Positions 12,968-23,175 of a stretch of 64,000 nucleotides of DNA are shown in pieces; the stretch's first letter is position 1, and every line of letters begins with the position of its first letter. The notes beneath the pieces were generated by a model. The model saw only the letters and a list, made by a program, of their open reading frames with translations, was not told where the DNA came from and ran no database searches. A program made the position numbers and the translations under genes. Source of the DNA: Pseudeuparius sepicola (taxonomy: Eukaryota; Arthropoda; Insecta; Coleoptera; Anthribidae); the NCBI GenBank assembly GCA_963920635.1, contig OY987300.1, positions 60,922,915-60,986,914 on the forward strand, written 5' to 3'.

Positions 12968-13365
12968 GTAGAATGAAGGGACGAATGGCCACTGGGGATA
13001 ACATACCTATATGGAAAATTCGATTTTCCTTAACAGAAATAGAAGGTGTCTGTTGCCCATATTGTCACGCAAACCGGGTTCACTAAATGATTAATTAATT
13101 GGTTGGCTTCGGAAAGCCAAAGGCTTGAAGGTTCCAGGTGGCTAAAGGGTTGAAATAAGGGCGTAATCTTTTAAGGAAAAAAGTCGAGATTTTGACAGAT
13201 TTCTCTACACAAGCCCATCGAAAGTATGAAAATGTACATCGTCACTAAAAACATAAAAAAAAAACATATTATACATAATAATTAACGTATTATATAGGAA
13301 AATCGAATTTTTCAAATACCTATATGTTATCCTCAGGGGCCACTCGTACATCCATTCATTCAAAC
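12968..13365. repeat. Imperfect inverted repeat
   Basis: The left arm (about 12968..13033) contains GGCCACTGGGGATAACATAC and the right arm (about 13297..13363) contains its inverse, TATGTTATCCTCAGGGGCCAC, plus a matched AAATCGAATTTT block. The arms are about 65 bp with a spacer of about 260 bp. It is likely a small foldback transposon derivative without recognised TSD. Confidence 0.6.
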
Positions 13366-13370
13366 CTGGA

Positions 13371-13405
13371 CATTGAGTAAAAGAATAAAAGAATATATTT
13401 TAACC

Positions 13406-13490
<85 letters not shown>

Positions 13491-13510
13491 GTATATTCTT
13501 TTACTCAATG
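13371..13510. repeat. (TA)n microsatellite inside a palindrome
   Basis: A pure TA tract of about 75 bp (13412..13486) is flanked by CATTGAGTAAAAGAATA on the left and its inverse TATTCTTTTACTCAATG on the right. The whole region could form one long hairpin. There is no coding content. Confidence 0.85.
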
Positions 13511-13635
13511 ACCTGGATCAATAGTGTCAGTGTAAAGGCTACCAGAAATTAAGGTTGCGTCAGTGACATACTAGGTACTGTTACTAAAAACCACACATTT
13601 TTAAGTAATTATTTTGCGCCTATCAGTGATAATAA

Positions 13636-13846
13636 CACTAGTAGTATCCATTTAATTTTTAATTGGGTTTTTCGAAGATATATTCTCCGAAAGCTCAGAA
13701 AACAAATTTGTTGAAGTTATTTTTTGAGTTACACGTTTAAAGTTTCGTTCATTCAGTGTTAAGAACTTATGAATTTTCGAGGCAACTTGAAAAAGTTTCA
13801 ATCAGTATGGTGGCGAAAAACCCAATAAAAATTAAATGGATCTGTT
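13636..13846. repeat. Inverted repeat, small foldback
   Basis: ATCCATTTAATTTTTAATTG and GGGTTTTTCG at about 13647 are mirrored by CGAAAAACCCAATAAAAATT and AAATGGAT at about 13815. AACACTAGTAGTAT occurs on both sides (13631 and 13873). It is probably a degraded transposon. Confidence 0.55.
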
Positions 13847-14094
13847 TGCGCCACAAATAAATTTTAGAAAATAACACTAGTAGTATTTTCGCTAGGAATC
13901 GTCCTAGTGCTTGAATTATTGCCGGAAATTTTTCGAGTACACGAATTTTCTTTAAAAAAAATTTTGAGTTGCCATGGCAACGAAGCAAAAAGGAGCCACT
14001 GATTGGTCAAAAAAGGTAGGTATGGAATTTTCACCAAAATCCTACTCTCTTAGTTACGCCCTAGTTACGCTAAATTAATTAACAAAGCTTATTG

Positions 14095-14277
14095 TGTTGA
14101 CTGACGTATTAATAAAGACTGCACACGGTTGTCATGTTTGACAGTTCTATGCCTCACCATATTGATTTCCGGAGACAAAATACAATGGAAAACACATTGT
14201 TGGCCATCAGCGTCATCTATATTCCCGAATATTAAGCTATAACCGTCAGAAGTCTTGTAAATACGCGTAAGTCAACG
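14095..14277 (-). mobile_element. MITE copy 2 (7-bp TSD family)
   Basis: This is a 183-bp copy in the opposite orientation to copy 1. The left end is TGTTGACTGACGTATTAATA (first base C to T). The right end is GCGTAAGTCAACG, with GTCTTGTAAATAC inside it. The flanks CTTATTG (14088..14094) and CTGATTG (14278..14284) are a 7-bp TSD with one mismatch. The interior matches the family, including a TTTCCGGAGACAAAATACAA block. Confidence 0.85.
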
Positions 14278-14284
14278 CTGATTG

Positions 14285-16802
14285 TTATAACTAAAACCGC
14301 TAATCCGATAACTTCGTCACATTACCAAATTTAATATAGGACTGTATAGAAGGTACCACATTTTCAATTAACACATTGATCGTTAAATATTTATTAACAC
14401 AGAAAATATATTCAGAACAGAAGGCTCCTAATTGACAGGTAGAATATTTTACTCGTAATATTTATAATTTTTTTTTTAGTTAATTTATATCTAAGAAGTT
14501 TGGCTGTTAAATTAAGCCTATCTATTTTCAGCTTTATATATTATTTAGCAGACTTATGGATGTACCAAAAGTCAAAGTCATCCCTATTAGAGGGCTGATA
14601 AACCAGCTCGTGACAAACCAGAATAATGTCGTGAAAATCGACAAATTACATCAGTTTTTCGAGTGCAACAGCTAGAAAATTTCACATTCTTAGATTTTAA
14701 TCCTGCTATGCAACCCTGAATAGCCCTGTTGTCACATTAAACTAATAGTGCGATACCTTTTGGAGAAAAAAACATTTGTGCCCGATTCAGGAGTTAATTT
14801 TTTTATTAGCTATAGCTTAGACTCCAAGCGAACCTGGCCAGTTATTTTAAAAACTGTAGTGTATACTTAGATTATAAAGTGGAATAACATTTGCTATGCT
14901 TTACTTTAGAAAAAAAGGAAATTATTTCATTAATTAGGAATTCGAATGAAAACACTTTTGTTAAATTAAAGTGACAGGTATTTATTTGAAACTAAACAAA
15001 ACAAGAATAAAAATCAAATAATAAAATTTCTTCAAGATTGGTTTGTTTGCGACGATTTTTAATTTTTTGGTCCAATTTTGTTGGTTGGATTATCATCTTA
15101 GTACGTAAGAAAACTAATATTTCATTCTTGTCGACGTTTCGACCTATTTATTTGGTCTTCATCAGGACATTTCAATTTTTGAATAAATAATTATTAAAAG
15201 TTGTCAAGGATATACATAGTGACATAAATGAACACAGTAAACAAGTAATTTTTTTTTTGTACTTTAACAAACAAAAAAACTAGTACTCCTACAGTTAAAA
15301 CAGTTTAAAATTAAGAGAAAAATTCCTCCCCTTTTAATTATACCAGATACTTACACATAAAAGTATATTTCTTCTGTCGATAAAAACAATTTCACTGGAT
15401 AGATCTAGATATAGCTTAATGTTAAATTTCGAAAATTTCAAAAACATAAATAATATAATTTTTTTTTCTTTTTGAGAGGAAGAATGCTGCAAACACATAG
15501 AAGGCTGAACACTTCTGGAATTAAACCGATATCAGTAGGTCTGTTTTTTATTTTTTTTTTTTTATAATAAATAAACGTGCAAAAACCGATTCTTACACAT
15601 TTTTCTTTTGGTTGACTACAGGGTGCTTGGTACTATCTTGCCACCAAGTCAAGTCGATGGCAAGCGCGGCATCTTTTTTATCCGTCTTGCACTTCCTACG
15701 ACATTTGTTTGTTGTGCGGCTTCATTAAGTTAATAATAAACAAATGCATTTTAGATCTCGATTTGGCTAGTACCGACAACTGACTAAAATTTCATAGTAA
15801 TTCAACAAAACAATAGATAATGTCCTACATGGCTAACTAATTATTGAGCTAACTATTTTTTCTCGAATTCCGGAGACCGAATGGCACTTTCGTTGCCTTA
15901 AATGAACTCGCCAACCTCAAAAACATAAGTATTGACATCTCACATGACCCTATATGAGTGAGTTAAATGGCGGCTTTTGGCCGACTTCCAGTTCTCGGAT
16001 CGCATTTCCGGGGCCACGGTTGGATTTCTCGAGTCGAAATCATGCGGAACCGATACCCAGCTCGCGTCTCTGGGCCATTTTTAATTTTTTTCAAAATGTT
16101 AACCATGGCCTCATACGATTTTAACAATAAATTTCCCCCACCCCGTATAAAATCTACCCACATGGAAAATGTCGAGTGTTCCTCGGGCCAAATCCACCAA
16201 ATGGGTCTAAGGAACAACTGTGGCACCTTGGTATCACAAATTGCCGTTTATTTCAAGAATCGTCGATGTGCCGCTAGCACTATTTGATTTTGTTGAAAAA
16301 ATGCACAGTTTGTAGCATATTGACTCGGATCAAACTCGAATCCACTATTATTCACTTTTTTTGGGAAAACTCAACATCAACATCATAATATGAAGCTCTT
16401 TTCGAGAGACGAGCACAACCAAAGATCATAATATTCATGATCTTTGGTACAACCAAAAATTTAATACATATAATACGATACGAGCCCTGTCTCAGTGAAG
16501 TTGGCCCAACCATTCAAAGTATCAAATTTGTGAACTTACAGCATGTCGAATAGCAGACATTTTTGAAAATGTGGTATTTTTTTGTTTCCTTACAGATATT
16601 AGAGACTGTTTAAAAACATTTTTAGATATATTTAGCTTTAAGTTGGTTGTTTTGTATGATACCTAATTTGATTGGACACGACGAAAACAGCTTAAGTTAG
16701 TCTGTTTTCTAGAAGTTTAGCAGGCGGCTCTGAAATAAACCACAATATTTGACGTTTCAATAAGTTTAAACAAGGCGTTAGTGACATTTCACAACATATT
16801 TG
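14285..16802. other. Non-coding interval with a ribozyme-like motif
   Basis: Apart from the hammerhead-like motif at 15127..15169 nothing is recognised. Overlapping frames on both strands at 15963..16287 (87 aa minus, 106 aa plus) cover the same DNA and show no known domain. CCAAAGATCAT (16419..16429) and ATGATCTTTGG (16438..16448) form an 11-bp hairpin stem. Confidence 0.4.
15127..15169 (-). ncRNA. Hammerhead-ribozyme-like motif
   Basis: On the minus strand the order is TGTC, CTGATGA, A, GACC, a 9-base loop, GGTC, GAAA, CGTC, GACA. This matches the hammerhead core CUGAUGA / helix II / GAAA, with a minimal helix III (ACGU), a GUC cleavage triplet, and a 4-bp helix I (TGTC with GACA). Minimal type I hammerheads of this form occur in Penelope-like retroelements and related repeats. 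There is one extra A between CUGAUGA and helix II, so activity is uncertain. No reverse transcriptase or GIY-YIG frame was seen nearby. Confidence 0.4.
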
Positions 16803-16982
16803 CGGGGACTGACGTACTTCTTACGGCTATAGCTTCATATTCTGAAAAGTAGATGGCGCCTATGGTCAACAATGTATTTTGCATTGAATTTTGTTTCCAG
16901 GAAGCGCATGGTGAGCCAGAGAACTGTCAAACATGACAGCCGTGAGCAGTCTTCATACTCTTCATTAATACGTCAGTCAACG
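16803..16982 (+). mobile_element. MITE copy 3 (7-bp TSD family)
   Basis: This is a 180-bp copy. The left terminus is CGGGGACTGACGTAC (two changes from CGTTGACTGACG) and the right terminus is AATACGTCAGTCAACG. The flanks ATATTTG (16796..16802) and ATATTTG (16983..16989) are a perfect 7-bp TSD. The interior shares GGCTATAGCTT, AACAATGTATTTTGCATTG and GACAGCCGTGAGCAGTCTT with copy 1. The decayed Tc1-like transposase begins about 30 bp to its right. Confidence 0.9.
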
Positions 16983-17016
16983 ATATTTGTGCATTCACTG
17001 TTGTTGACAAATAAAA

Positions 17017-17990
17017 ATGTCTCGTGGTAAGGCGTAAGGCTGTTTCTGAAGAAATAAGGAATGTTATAATTCACTTGCATTCAAAAGGCAAATCTGCTGC
17101 GCAAATCGCAGACATTGTTAATTTATCATGATATACAGCGCGAAATAATTATTAAACTTTACAAAACTACTGGATCCGTTGCTCAGAAGCAGAGAAATTG
17201 AAGTCGGCCACATTATTCTGATAGAAATTGAAGGGCTCTGAGAAGGATTATCGTGCAAAATCGTCGGGCTGATTATGGAGAATTGAGAGTTTTATGGAAC
17301 CAGGCAACAGATAAATGTTTTTCAAGGGCAGCTTGTCACAGGGCTGCCCGAAAACTAGTGTTTAAAACTTACAAGGTAAGCCCAAACTGTTTCTGACTTT
17401 TTTCCGTTTTCAATTTTACGTTCTGTAGGCGAAGGAAAAGCCTTTATTAACAAAGAGGCAGAAGAAAAATAGACTTTTGTGGGCAAAAGAGCACAGAGCT
17501 TGGTCTCAGCATCACTGGAACTCAATTATATGGAGTGATGAGGCTAGAAATTAAGTTTGTGCTGGTGATAGTCGAAGCCGAGTCATTAGAACTAAAGGAG
17601 AAGTGTATCACACGGTCTGCCTTAAGAAGAAAGTTAAGTTTCCGTCCTCCGTTATGATTTGGGGATCCATATCAGCTAGAGGGTTCGGAAAATTACATTT
17701 TGTAGATGGCATCATGACATTAACGTCCTTCAAACTTCAAATTAATTTGAAACTAAAAATTGAAGAACTGCGTTTGCCCAGATCTTTCGTCGATTGAAAC
17801 ATTATGGCATATAATAAAGAAGTTGCGATGCGCACAAGCCACAAGAACCGTAGAGTTGCGTGCTCGTCTCCAAGAAATTTGGAATAGTTTCACTCCAGAT
17901 TATTGCCAAACATTAGTTAATATGTTGAGACTCCCTATCGTTTATAATTTTGGAGAAAGATAGAAATGCGAAATGATTCCTGTTTAAAAA
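17017..17990 (+). pseudogene. Decayed Tc1-like transposase
   Basis: Fragments in several frames add up to a Tc1/mariner-group transposase. They run in order: an N-terminal helix-turn-helix stretch (VSEEIRNVIIHLHSKG, then KSAAQIADIVNLS, from about 17044); a middle piece ending in ARKLVFKTYK; after a GT..AG-bounded gap, AKEKPLLTKRQKKNRLLWAK; the first catalytic Asp in IIWSDEA (about 17528); SVMIWGSISARGFGKLHFVD (from about 17655); and the end with PDLSSIETLW (about 17778) holding the third acidic position. The middle part that should carry the second Asp is deleted, and there are frameshifts and stops, so it is inactive. Frames 17603..17797 and 17760..17963 are pieces of it. Confidence 0.85.
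17376..17428 (+). other. Putative 53-bp intron in the transposase relic
   Basis: The coding match stops at TACAAG, followed by GTAAGC, and resumes in the same frame after TTCTGTAG with GCGAAGGAAAAG. Removing this piece joins TYK to AKEKP, which fits the spacing of Tc1-type proteins. A pyrimidine-rich stretch precedes the AG. It could also be a chance insertion. Confidence 0.5.
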
Positions 17991-18185
17991 AAAATCTAAA
18001 TGGAATGGAACTAACTTTTTCCTTATCTTTTGCAATATATATACAGGGTTAGGGTTTCCCATAGAACAGGAATAAAGCAAGCTTGCATTTGTTTAAATAG
18101 GACACTTATTTGTTTTTAAAATCTTTAGATAGGTACTTACCTATACTTATTTATATATAGATTATAGGTATTAGATACCTATACC

Positions 18186-19551
18186 CAGTGATGTAATGTA
18201 TCGAGATACATGTATCTAGATAGAAATCTCGTGACTGAATGTATTACGATGATAAAAGATGGAACTTTCAGTGGGTTTGCAGTCAATTTTTGTTAATTTG
18301 TTTGTTAATTGCCAAGCTTTTGTTTATTCCTTCTTCAGGACAGCTACAATATGTTACAAAAATATATACATATTATATAATATAAAATGTTTACTTACTT
18401 AACGCTAGATTTGTTTTAAAACTATATTATCAATGGCAAATTTTTTATGACAAATCTTCAGATTTGTTTTTAAAAAGACATAAAATTTAAATGTTGAAAT
18501 TGGTAATAGATATCTAAAAAGGTAATTTTCAATTTTTATAAACAAGGTATTTATGTTATGCAAGACTTGATGAAAATAAATTATCATTTGTTGTGGATTT
18601 AAGGTTATATGTTTGCCAAATGTCATGTAAGACTTCTCACGGCTATAGCTTAAAATCATAACCTAATTAGATATATTTAGACATTTGGCAATTAACAAAT
18701 AGTTTTCTTTAAAGACCAACTTGACTGCAAACCCAATAAAAGTTCCATCTTTTATCATTGTATCTAGATATCTTTTATGTACCTGGATACATATCTAGAT
18801 ACTTACAAAAATCATGATCTGCTTTAGCATCTAGATCCTTTTGAAACTATCTATAGATACTTAGATAACTAGATACATTTTTTTAGCCACGATGCCAAGG
18901 CGTGTCACGTGCCTATATTTAATTTTCAAACCGTTCCTACGGGCAAAAATTAATTTTAAGTTTATTGTAATTCAAATAGGATTAAGTATATGCTTTGTGC
19001 AATCGATGAGGCAAAAAATATAACACGGTTTTACCATCATCTGCGCCAGTCGAGCGCCTCTTTAGTACAGGAGGACAAATTTTTAACGCCAAGGCGTAAC
19101 AGGCTCAGCAATGAAAACAATACAAATAATAAAATGGGGTGTAATTTAGTGATTTTTTTAAAAATACCGTACATAAAGCACCTACTCAGTGCTCACTTTA
19201 GAGTGACGTGGTAAACTATTAACCCACAACTTGTTTCAATTAGTGACAATCTATAAACTTCACATTCGTCTAAACAGTTCTACTTTAACCTACACACACA
19301 CTTGTTTCATAAATATCTAAGTAGGTAAGTATATTGATTGCCTTATGAGGTCTGAAATTTTCTTAATTAACTGATAGTATCTGAATGTATCTGGAAGTAT
19401 CTAGATACTTTTTTAACGTATCTGTATCTGTACCCAGCCCAGATATACTTTGGAAAAAATGTATCGGTATCTGTATCTAGATACATCTGCCAGACAGTAT
19501 CTGTATCTGTAGGTATCTAGATACCGAAAAAATTTATCTATTACATCACTG
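18186..19551 (+). mobile_element. hAT element relic with perfect 8-bp TSD
   Basis: The ends CAGTGATGTAAT and ATTACATCACTG are inverted repeats. The flanks CCTATACC (18178..18185) and CCTATACC (19552..19559) are a perfect 8-bp TSD. The subterminal DNA is packed with GTATCTAGATAC-type motifs at both sides. An inner inverted repeat (GATAAAAGATGGAACTTT near 18250, inverse near 18745) duplicates the left subterminal part. A piece of hAT transposase lies at 19040..19190. A 23-bp fragment of the 7-bp-TSD MITE family (GACTTCTCACGGCTATAGCT core) is embedded at 18629..18651. Confidence 0.9.
19040..19190 (+). pseudogene. hAT transposase C-terminal (dimerisation) remnant
   Basis: Translation from 19040 gives SAPVERLFSTGGQIF. 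After a one-base frameshift near 19085 it gives LTPRRNRLSNEN, followed by a degraded VIFLK. This is the hallmark of the hAT C-terminal dimerisation domain (SA/S-x-VERxFS, then a basic RxRLS motif and LxFLK). No upstream zinc finger or catalytic region remains. The frame 18990..19214 reads only part of it in frame. Confidence 0.8.
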
Positions 19552-19559
19552 CCTATACC

Positions 19560-20430
19560 TACCTATTTGACAGAATTATTTTTAATTTTTATTATGTATA
19601 ATTTACATAACTTTTCGAGTTATTTTTTATATTAAATGACAATTTAACTTTATGAACGAAACGATAAATATGCTACTTTATGGGACCATCTTCTATGTAA
19701 GTAGGTACCTATTGTTCGGCTTCCTCAATTTTGCATCATGATGATTGAAAAACATGTCATCCTGGCGCATTCACCAAATGATTAATGGAATACCGGCGAA
19801 ATATAATAATAATTATTATTATTCCTTGCAGTCTTTTGTTTTTGGCTTTTTATGACTTTACTAGAAATGGCTTTACTTTTGCATTTCAATTCATAATAAT
19901 TAATTAAGTAATTTAATATATGTTAATGAAATATGCCATTTTCATTCACTAATCGATACACCTTTTATTTTACGAGTAGGGACCTACCTAGTACCTAGTG
20001 TTCGGGTATCGAGGGGAAAGAGGGGGTGCAAAAATTGCAAATGTGAACTAAATCTATAAGTTAGGTACTACCTACTTAATTATAAGTAGGTAGTAACTTA
20101 TTAAAGCAGGTATAGCTTTAGCGAAGCTATAAGTATATCAAGTCTGTGGTACCACATTGAAACAAGTAAAAAGTAAGACAAAAGTACAAATGGATATATG
20201 CATAGCATAGGAGATTAGTGGAAATGGGGACACCTAAGACTATAAGCATTGGGTGAGGTGAGGAAGCGATATTATTTATTGTAGGAATTTCAAACAGAGA
20301 AAATGACAACTAGGGTAGTCATCTAGAGATGGTTGTCCTCTCTTCTATATTATGTAATATTATTGATCTCACAGCATCCTATAATTTTTGTAGAACACTA
20401 GGCTACGACACCTAGTGCCCTATATTTCCC
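19560..20430. other. Non-coding interval rich in TAGGTA motifs
   Basis: No gene is seen. Short ACCTA/TAGGTA motifs are frequent, including a hairpin near 20060 (ACTACCTACTTA / TAAGTAGGTAGT). The 20127..20309 minus frame is unsupported. Confidence 0.4.
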
Positions 20431-20704
20431 AGTCTGGTCGGAGAACGGGTCGAACGGCGCGTTGGGACAGTGCTACCTAGATGGCGCCAGTAAAACGTAA
20501 AGCAACGAAACTGCTCGGCCAATGAGATTGTTTTATCAAATCCCACCTGTGCTTGCCGTACACGGCGGCTCCACGAGCAAAACAGAAATCTGCGAGCCAG
20601 GCGGACGGGCGGGCAGCTGTCAGTGTCAGTGAATCGCTAATGGCGTGTCAGTAGTGAACGTCTGTGAGGCCTCCTCCGAGAAAAACAATAGAAACTCTGC
20701 GAAA
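20430..20704 (+). promoter_or_regulatory. Probable promoter and 5' UTR of the mannosidase gene
   Basis: The 275 bp before the ATG are clearly richer in GC and CpG than the surrounding DNA (for example GGTCGAACGGCGCGTTGGG near 20449 and GCCAGGCGGACGGGCGGGCA near 20596). No TATA box is evident, which suits a housekeeping promoter. An in-frame GTG at 20645 precedes the ATG, but the conserved protein start is the ATG at 20705 in context GCGAAAATG. The transcription start was not located. Confidence 0.45.
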
Positions 20705-21310
20705 ATGACTGCTACAGGGATAATACCGACCTACCAAAGATTTGTGAATGGTGTGCCAGTGCCGTTTTCCAGAAGGTCTTTCAGGGCACGCGAGAAATAC
20801 GTTATATTCCTTGTGTTTGTAACATTTGGGTTAGTATGTTTTGGTACATTCTTTTTCTTGCCCGAATTCCGCAGCTCGGGGGGTACGGCCGAAAGTGTTT
20901 ACAAAGTGTACGACCAAATTAAAAGGGCCGGCCCTGATTTGCTGATACCGCCTCCTCCGCACCTGGAGGATAGCAGAGAAGCTCCGAAGCTATTAAGACA
21001 CGAAGAAGACGTTCGTTCTGATCCCCATTTGATAGACGATAGGGAAAAATTAAAAGCTAAAATTGCCGAGGATCGGGAATTGAAGGTCCTAGAGAGACCT
21101 GACACCGGTAGGTTTGGTGGGTCGAAAAGGACTTCCTCGCCAGCAAGTAAACCGAACCTTCCAGCAGATGAAAATGTGGGCGCTGAGGACTTGGGGCCAT
21201 CTCAGAACATAAAGACTGTACCTCCCGCAAGCAGTGACCATTACCCCCTTATTGTCGGTGGAGAAGATGCAGACCCTGTGGCAAGACAGCGCAGAGACAA
21301 AGTTAAAGAG
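20705..21310 (+). CDS. alpha-Man-Ia: Mannosyl-oligosaccharide alpha-1,2-mannosidase IA, first coding exon
   Basis: This exon encodes the first 202 residues of a class I (GH47) Golgi alpha-1,2-mannosidase, the type II membrane enzyme that trims Man8-9 N-glycans to Man5. The product begins MTATGIIPTYQRFVNGVPVP, the conserved insect start, followed by a basic stretch (RRSFRAREK, residues 23-31) and one hydrophobic anchor at about residues 32-52. After this comes the proline- and charge-rich luminal stem (residues 55-190) with PPPPHLED at about 78-85. The exon ends at DKVKE in phase 0 at the donor GTAAGT (21311). The family protein is over 600 residues, so the GH47 catalytic domain lies in later exons. 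None of those was recognised to the right, so the first intron may exceed 42 kb. Identification rests on recalled similarity to fly alpha-Man-I. Reading past 21310 runs into intron. Confidence 0.85.
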
Positions 21311-21515
21311 GTAAGTCTAGGGAATACCTATAATACCTTCCTTAAGTCACGAGTAGTTATAATGTACATGGGTATACTTTTACTTCAGTACAAATTTAAA
21401 TTTAAAAGTGAATACTTCGCTATTTAAAGTTGCACATACCTACTTACCTAATTAGGTATTTCCAATGCTATAGGTACTTAACCCACCCCCGATTTTGCCG
21501 CAATTTTGGCTACCT

Positions 21516-21899
21516 CCTATTTTCGAGGTCGCTGAACACGAATCTGACCTTGGTTTTCCCGATCGGCGATATTATTTTTTGTAAGTACCTAATCGGGACG
21601 AATTTTTACTGTACGTGGCTTAAACTAATCACACTATTTTCCACCTTTTGCAACATCGAAACTTCGCGAAAACCCGTGGAAAAACCAAAATTTTCAAAGA
21701 TTTATACAGTGAGCTGCGTACAGTAAAAATGCATCCCGATTGCAACCACATCGCCGTGAAATGCGGGCTGTGGAAATTTGAAAATTCATTGCCTCGGAGA
21801 CTAGGTAAGTAGGTATGTACATAAACGTACGAGGTACGACCGGGAAAAACTGAGGGAAAACCAAGGCCAGATTCGTGTTCAGGGACCTCGAAAATAGGG
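21516..21899. repeat. Inverted repeat in the mannosidase intron
   Basis: CCTATTTTCGAGGTCGCTGA and ACACGAATCTGACCTTGGTT at 21516 are mirrored at 21853..21899 with two or three changes. The arms are about 46 bp with a spacer of about 290 bp. Overlapping frames at 21430..21946 are readings of this repeat, not genes. A small foldback element is likely; the TSD is not seen. Confidence 0.65.
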
Positions 21900-22070
21900 C
21901 AACATACTTCATGATTCCTAAAAAAACCCGTTATGTTCCAATCCAATTAGTTTTAATTAAATCAAATCGAAAGAAAATTTTCTGGCGGGGAAGAACTAAG
22001 TAATTTATTCGCGTAATTTCAAAAAATCCACCAATATTTTCGCCACAGTCTTCACTACTACTGTGTTTGC

Positions 22071-23167
22071 CTCAGAGAAATAACCAAGGATAGAGGGAGT
22101 AAGAACAAAAAGTAAACAGAGCCAATATCTTTTTGAGTGATGTCACGTAGGTACCCCATTGTTTACAGCATTTCATTTCAAAATAGAAGGGTTTAATAAT
22201 AGGATTAAATGAAGGCGGCACACCTCCCATAACGCTAAATTAACAAATGTGGTTATTAATTTCTTGTATGTAACAATTTTAAACTAAAACCAAATTGCGC
22301 TGTAATTATAGCAGAAGTAGCTAATTATTACTCTAGTAAAATTGTCACAGATACCTCAAACCGAGCCTCAAACCGCCCAACATGGCAACGCCGCCGTTGC
22401 TGCCGCGGGCGCCGCGTTCCTTAACTCGGCGGTACCTACCTATATGTTTTGTGTTTGCCCAGCAAGTCAAGTTTTCCGATTTAAGTTAAGTTTAAGTATG
22501 CATTTTTCGTGTTTTCAATTGTTTTTCTGTTAATTTATAAGCTATTTATTAGTATTTAGGATATACTTAGGGCTCAATGTACAGCACGTATGTGGTGATT
22601 CAACATTTTGACCCATAAAATGGCTTTTTTCGATCTGTAGCGAGTAACACGCATAATTTTAAACTTTTGGTCAATACAAATTTTAATCTAAGTAATTGCT
22701 CACATTTTGAGACAAAAATTAATTAAAAATATTTATCACAGTGGCCGTTATTAGGCTTTTTGCGTAAATGCTAATAACGGCCATTGTGATAAATAGTTTT
22801 AAATAATTTTTGTCTCAAAATGTGAGTAATTACTTTACTTAGATTAAAATTTGTATTGACCAAAAGTTTAAAATTATGCGTGTTGCACGCTACAGATCGA
22901 AAAAAGCCATTTTATGGGTCAAAATGTTAAATCACCACGCACGTGGTGTACATTCAGTCTTAATGACTGATTTTGTATACAATGGGACGCAGAAAGTGTC
23001 AGGATAGGTACCTATAAACTATCTCAGGTAAACGTTGTAGGTACACAAGGGCCTAATGTTTGTTTACTTCGGTAAATTTGCATAAGATGTTGGTTGACTA
23101 CAAACGTGTGCATTTTGATGCTGTTGCTCCGAGTGTTGCTCCCTCTATCCTTGGTTATTTCTCTGAG
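22071..23167. mobile_element. Non-autonomous DNA transposon, perfect 8-bp TSD
   Basis: The terminal inverted repeats are about 28 bp, beginning CTCAGAGAAATAACCAAGGA and continuing TAGAGGGA. The flanks GTGTTTGC (22063..22070) and GTGTTTGC (23168..23175) are a perfect TSD of the hAT length class (the P superfamily is also possible). The 1,097-bp interior has no transposase. It carries its own nearly perfect hairpin (22571..22960). Frame 22342..22533 lies inside and is not considered a gene. Confidence 0.85.
22571..22960. repeat. Near-perfect hairpin nested in the 22071 element
   Basis: Two arms of about 185 bp face each other around the short loop TTTTTGCGTAAATG near 22760. Landmarks are TTTTGACCCATAAAATGGCT (left) and AGCCATTTTATGGGTCAAAA (right), with the centre TAACGGCC. 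Few mismatches suggest a relatively young MITE or foldback. Outer ends are near CTTAGGGCTCAATGTAC and GTACATTCAGTCTTAA. Confidence 0.85.
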
Positions 23168-23175
23168 GTGTTTGC

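Noticed and set aside
15963..16287. Overlapping 106-codon plus and 87-codon minus frames
   Set aside because: They occupy the same DNA, neither has a known domain, and no splice or poly(A) context was seen.
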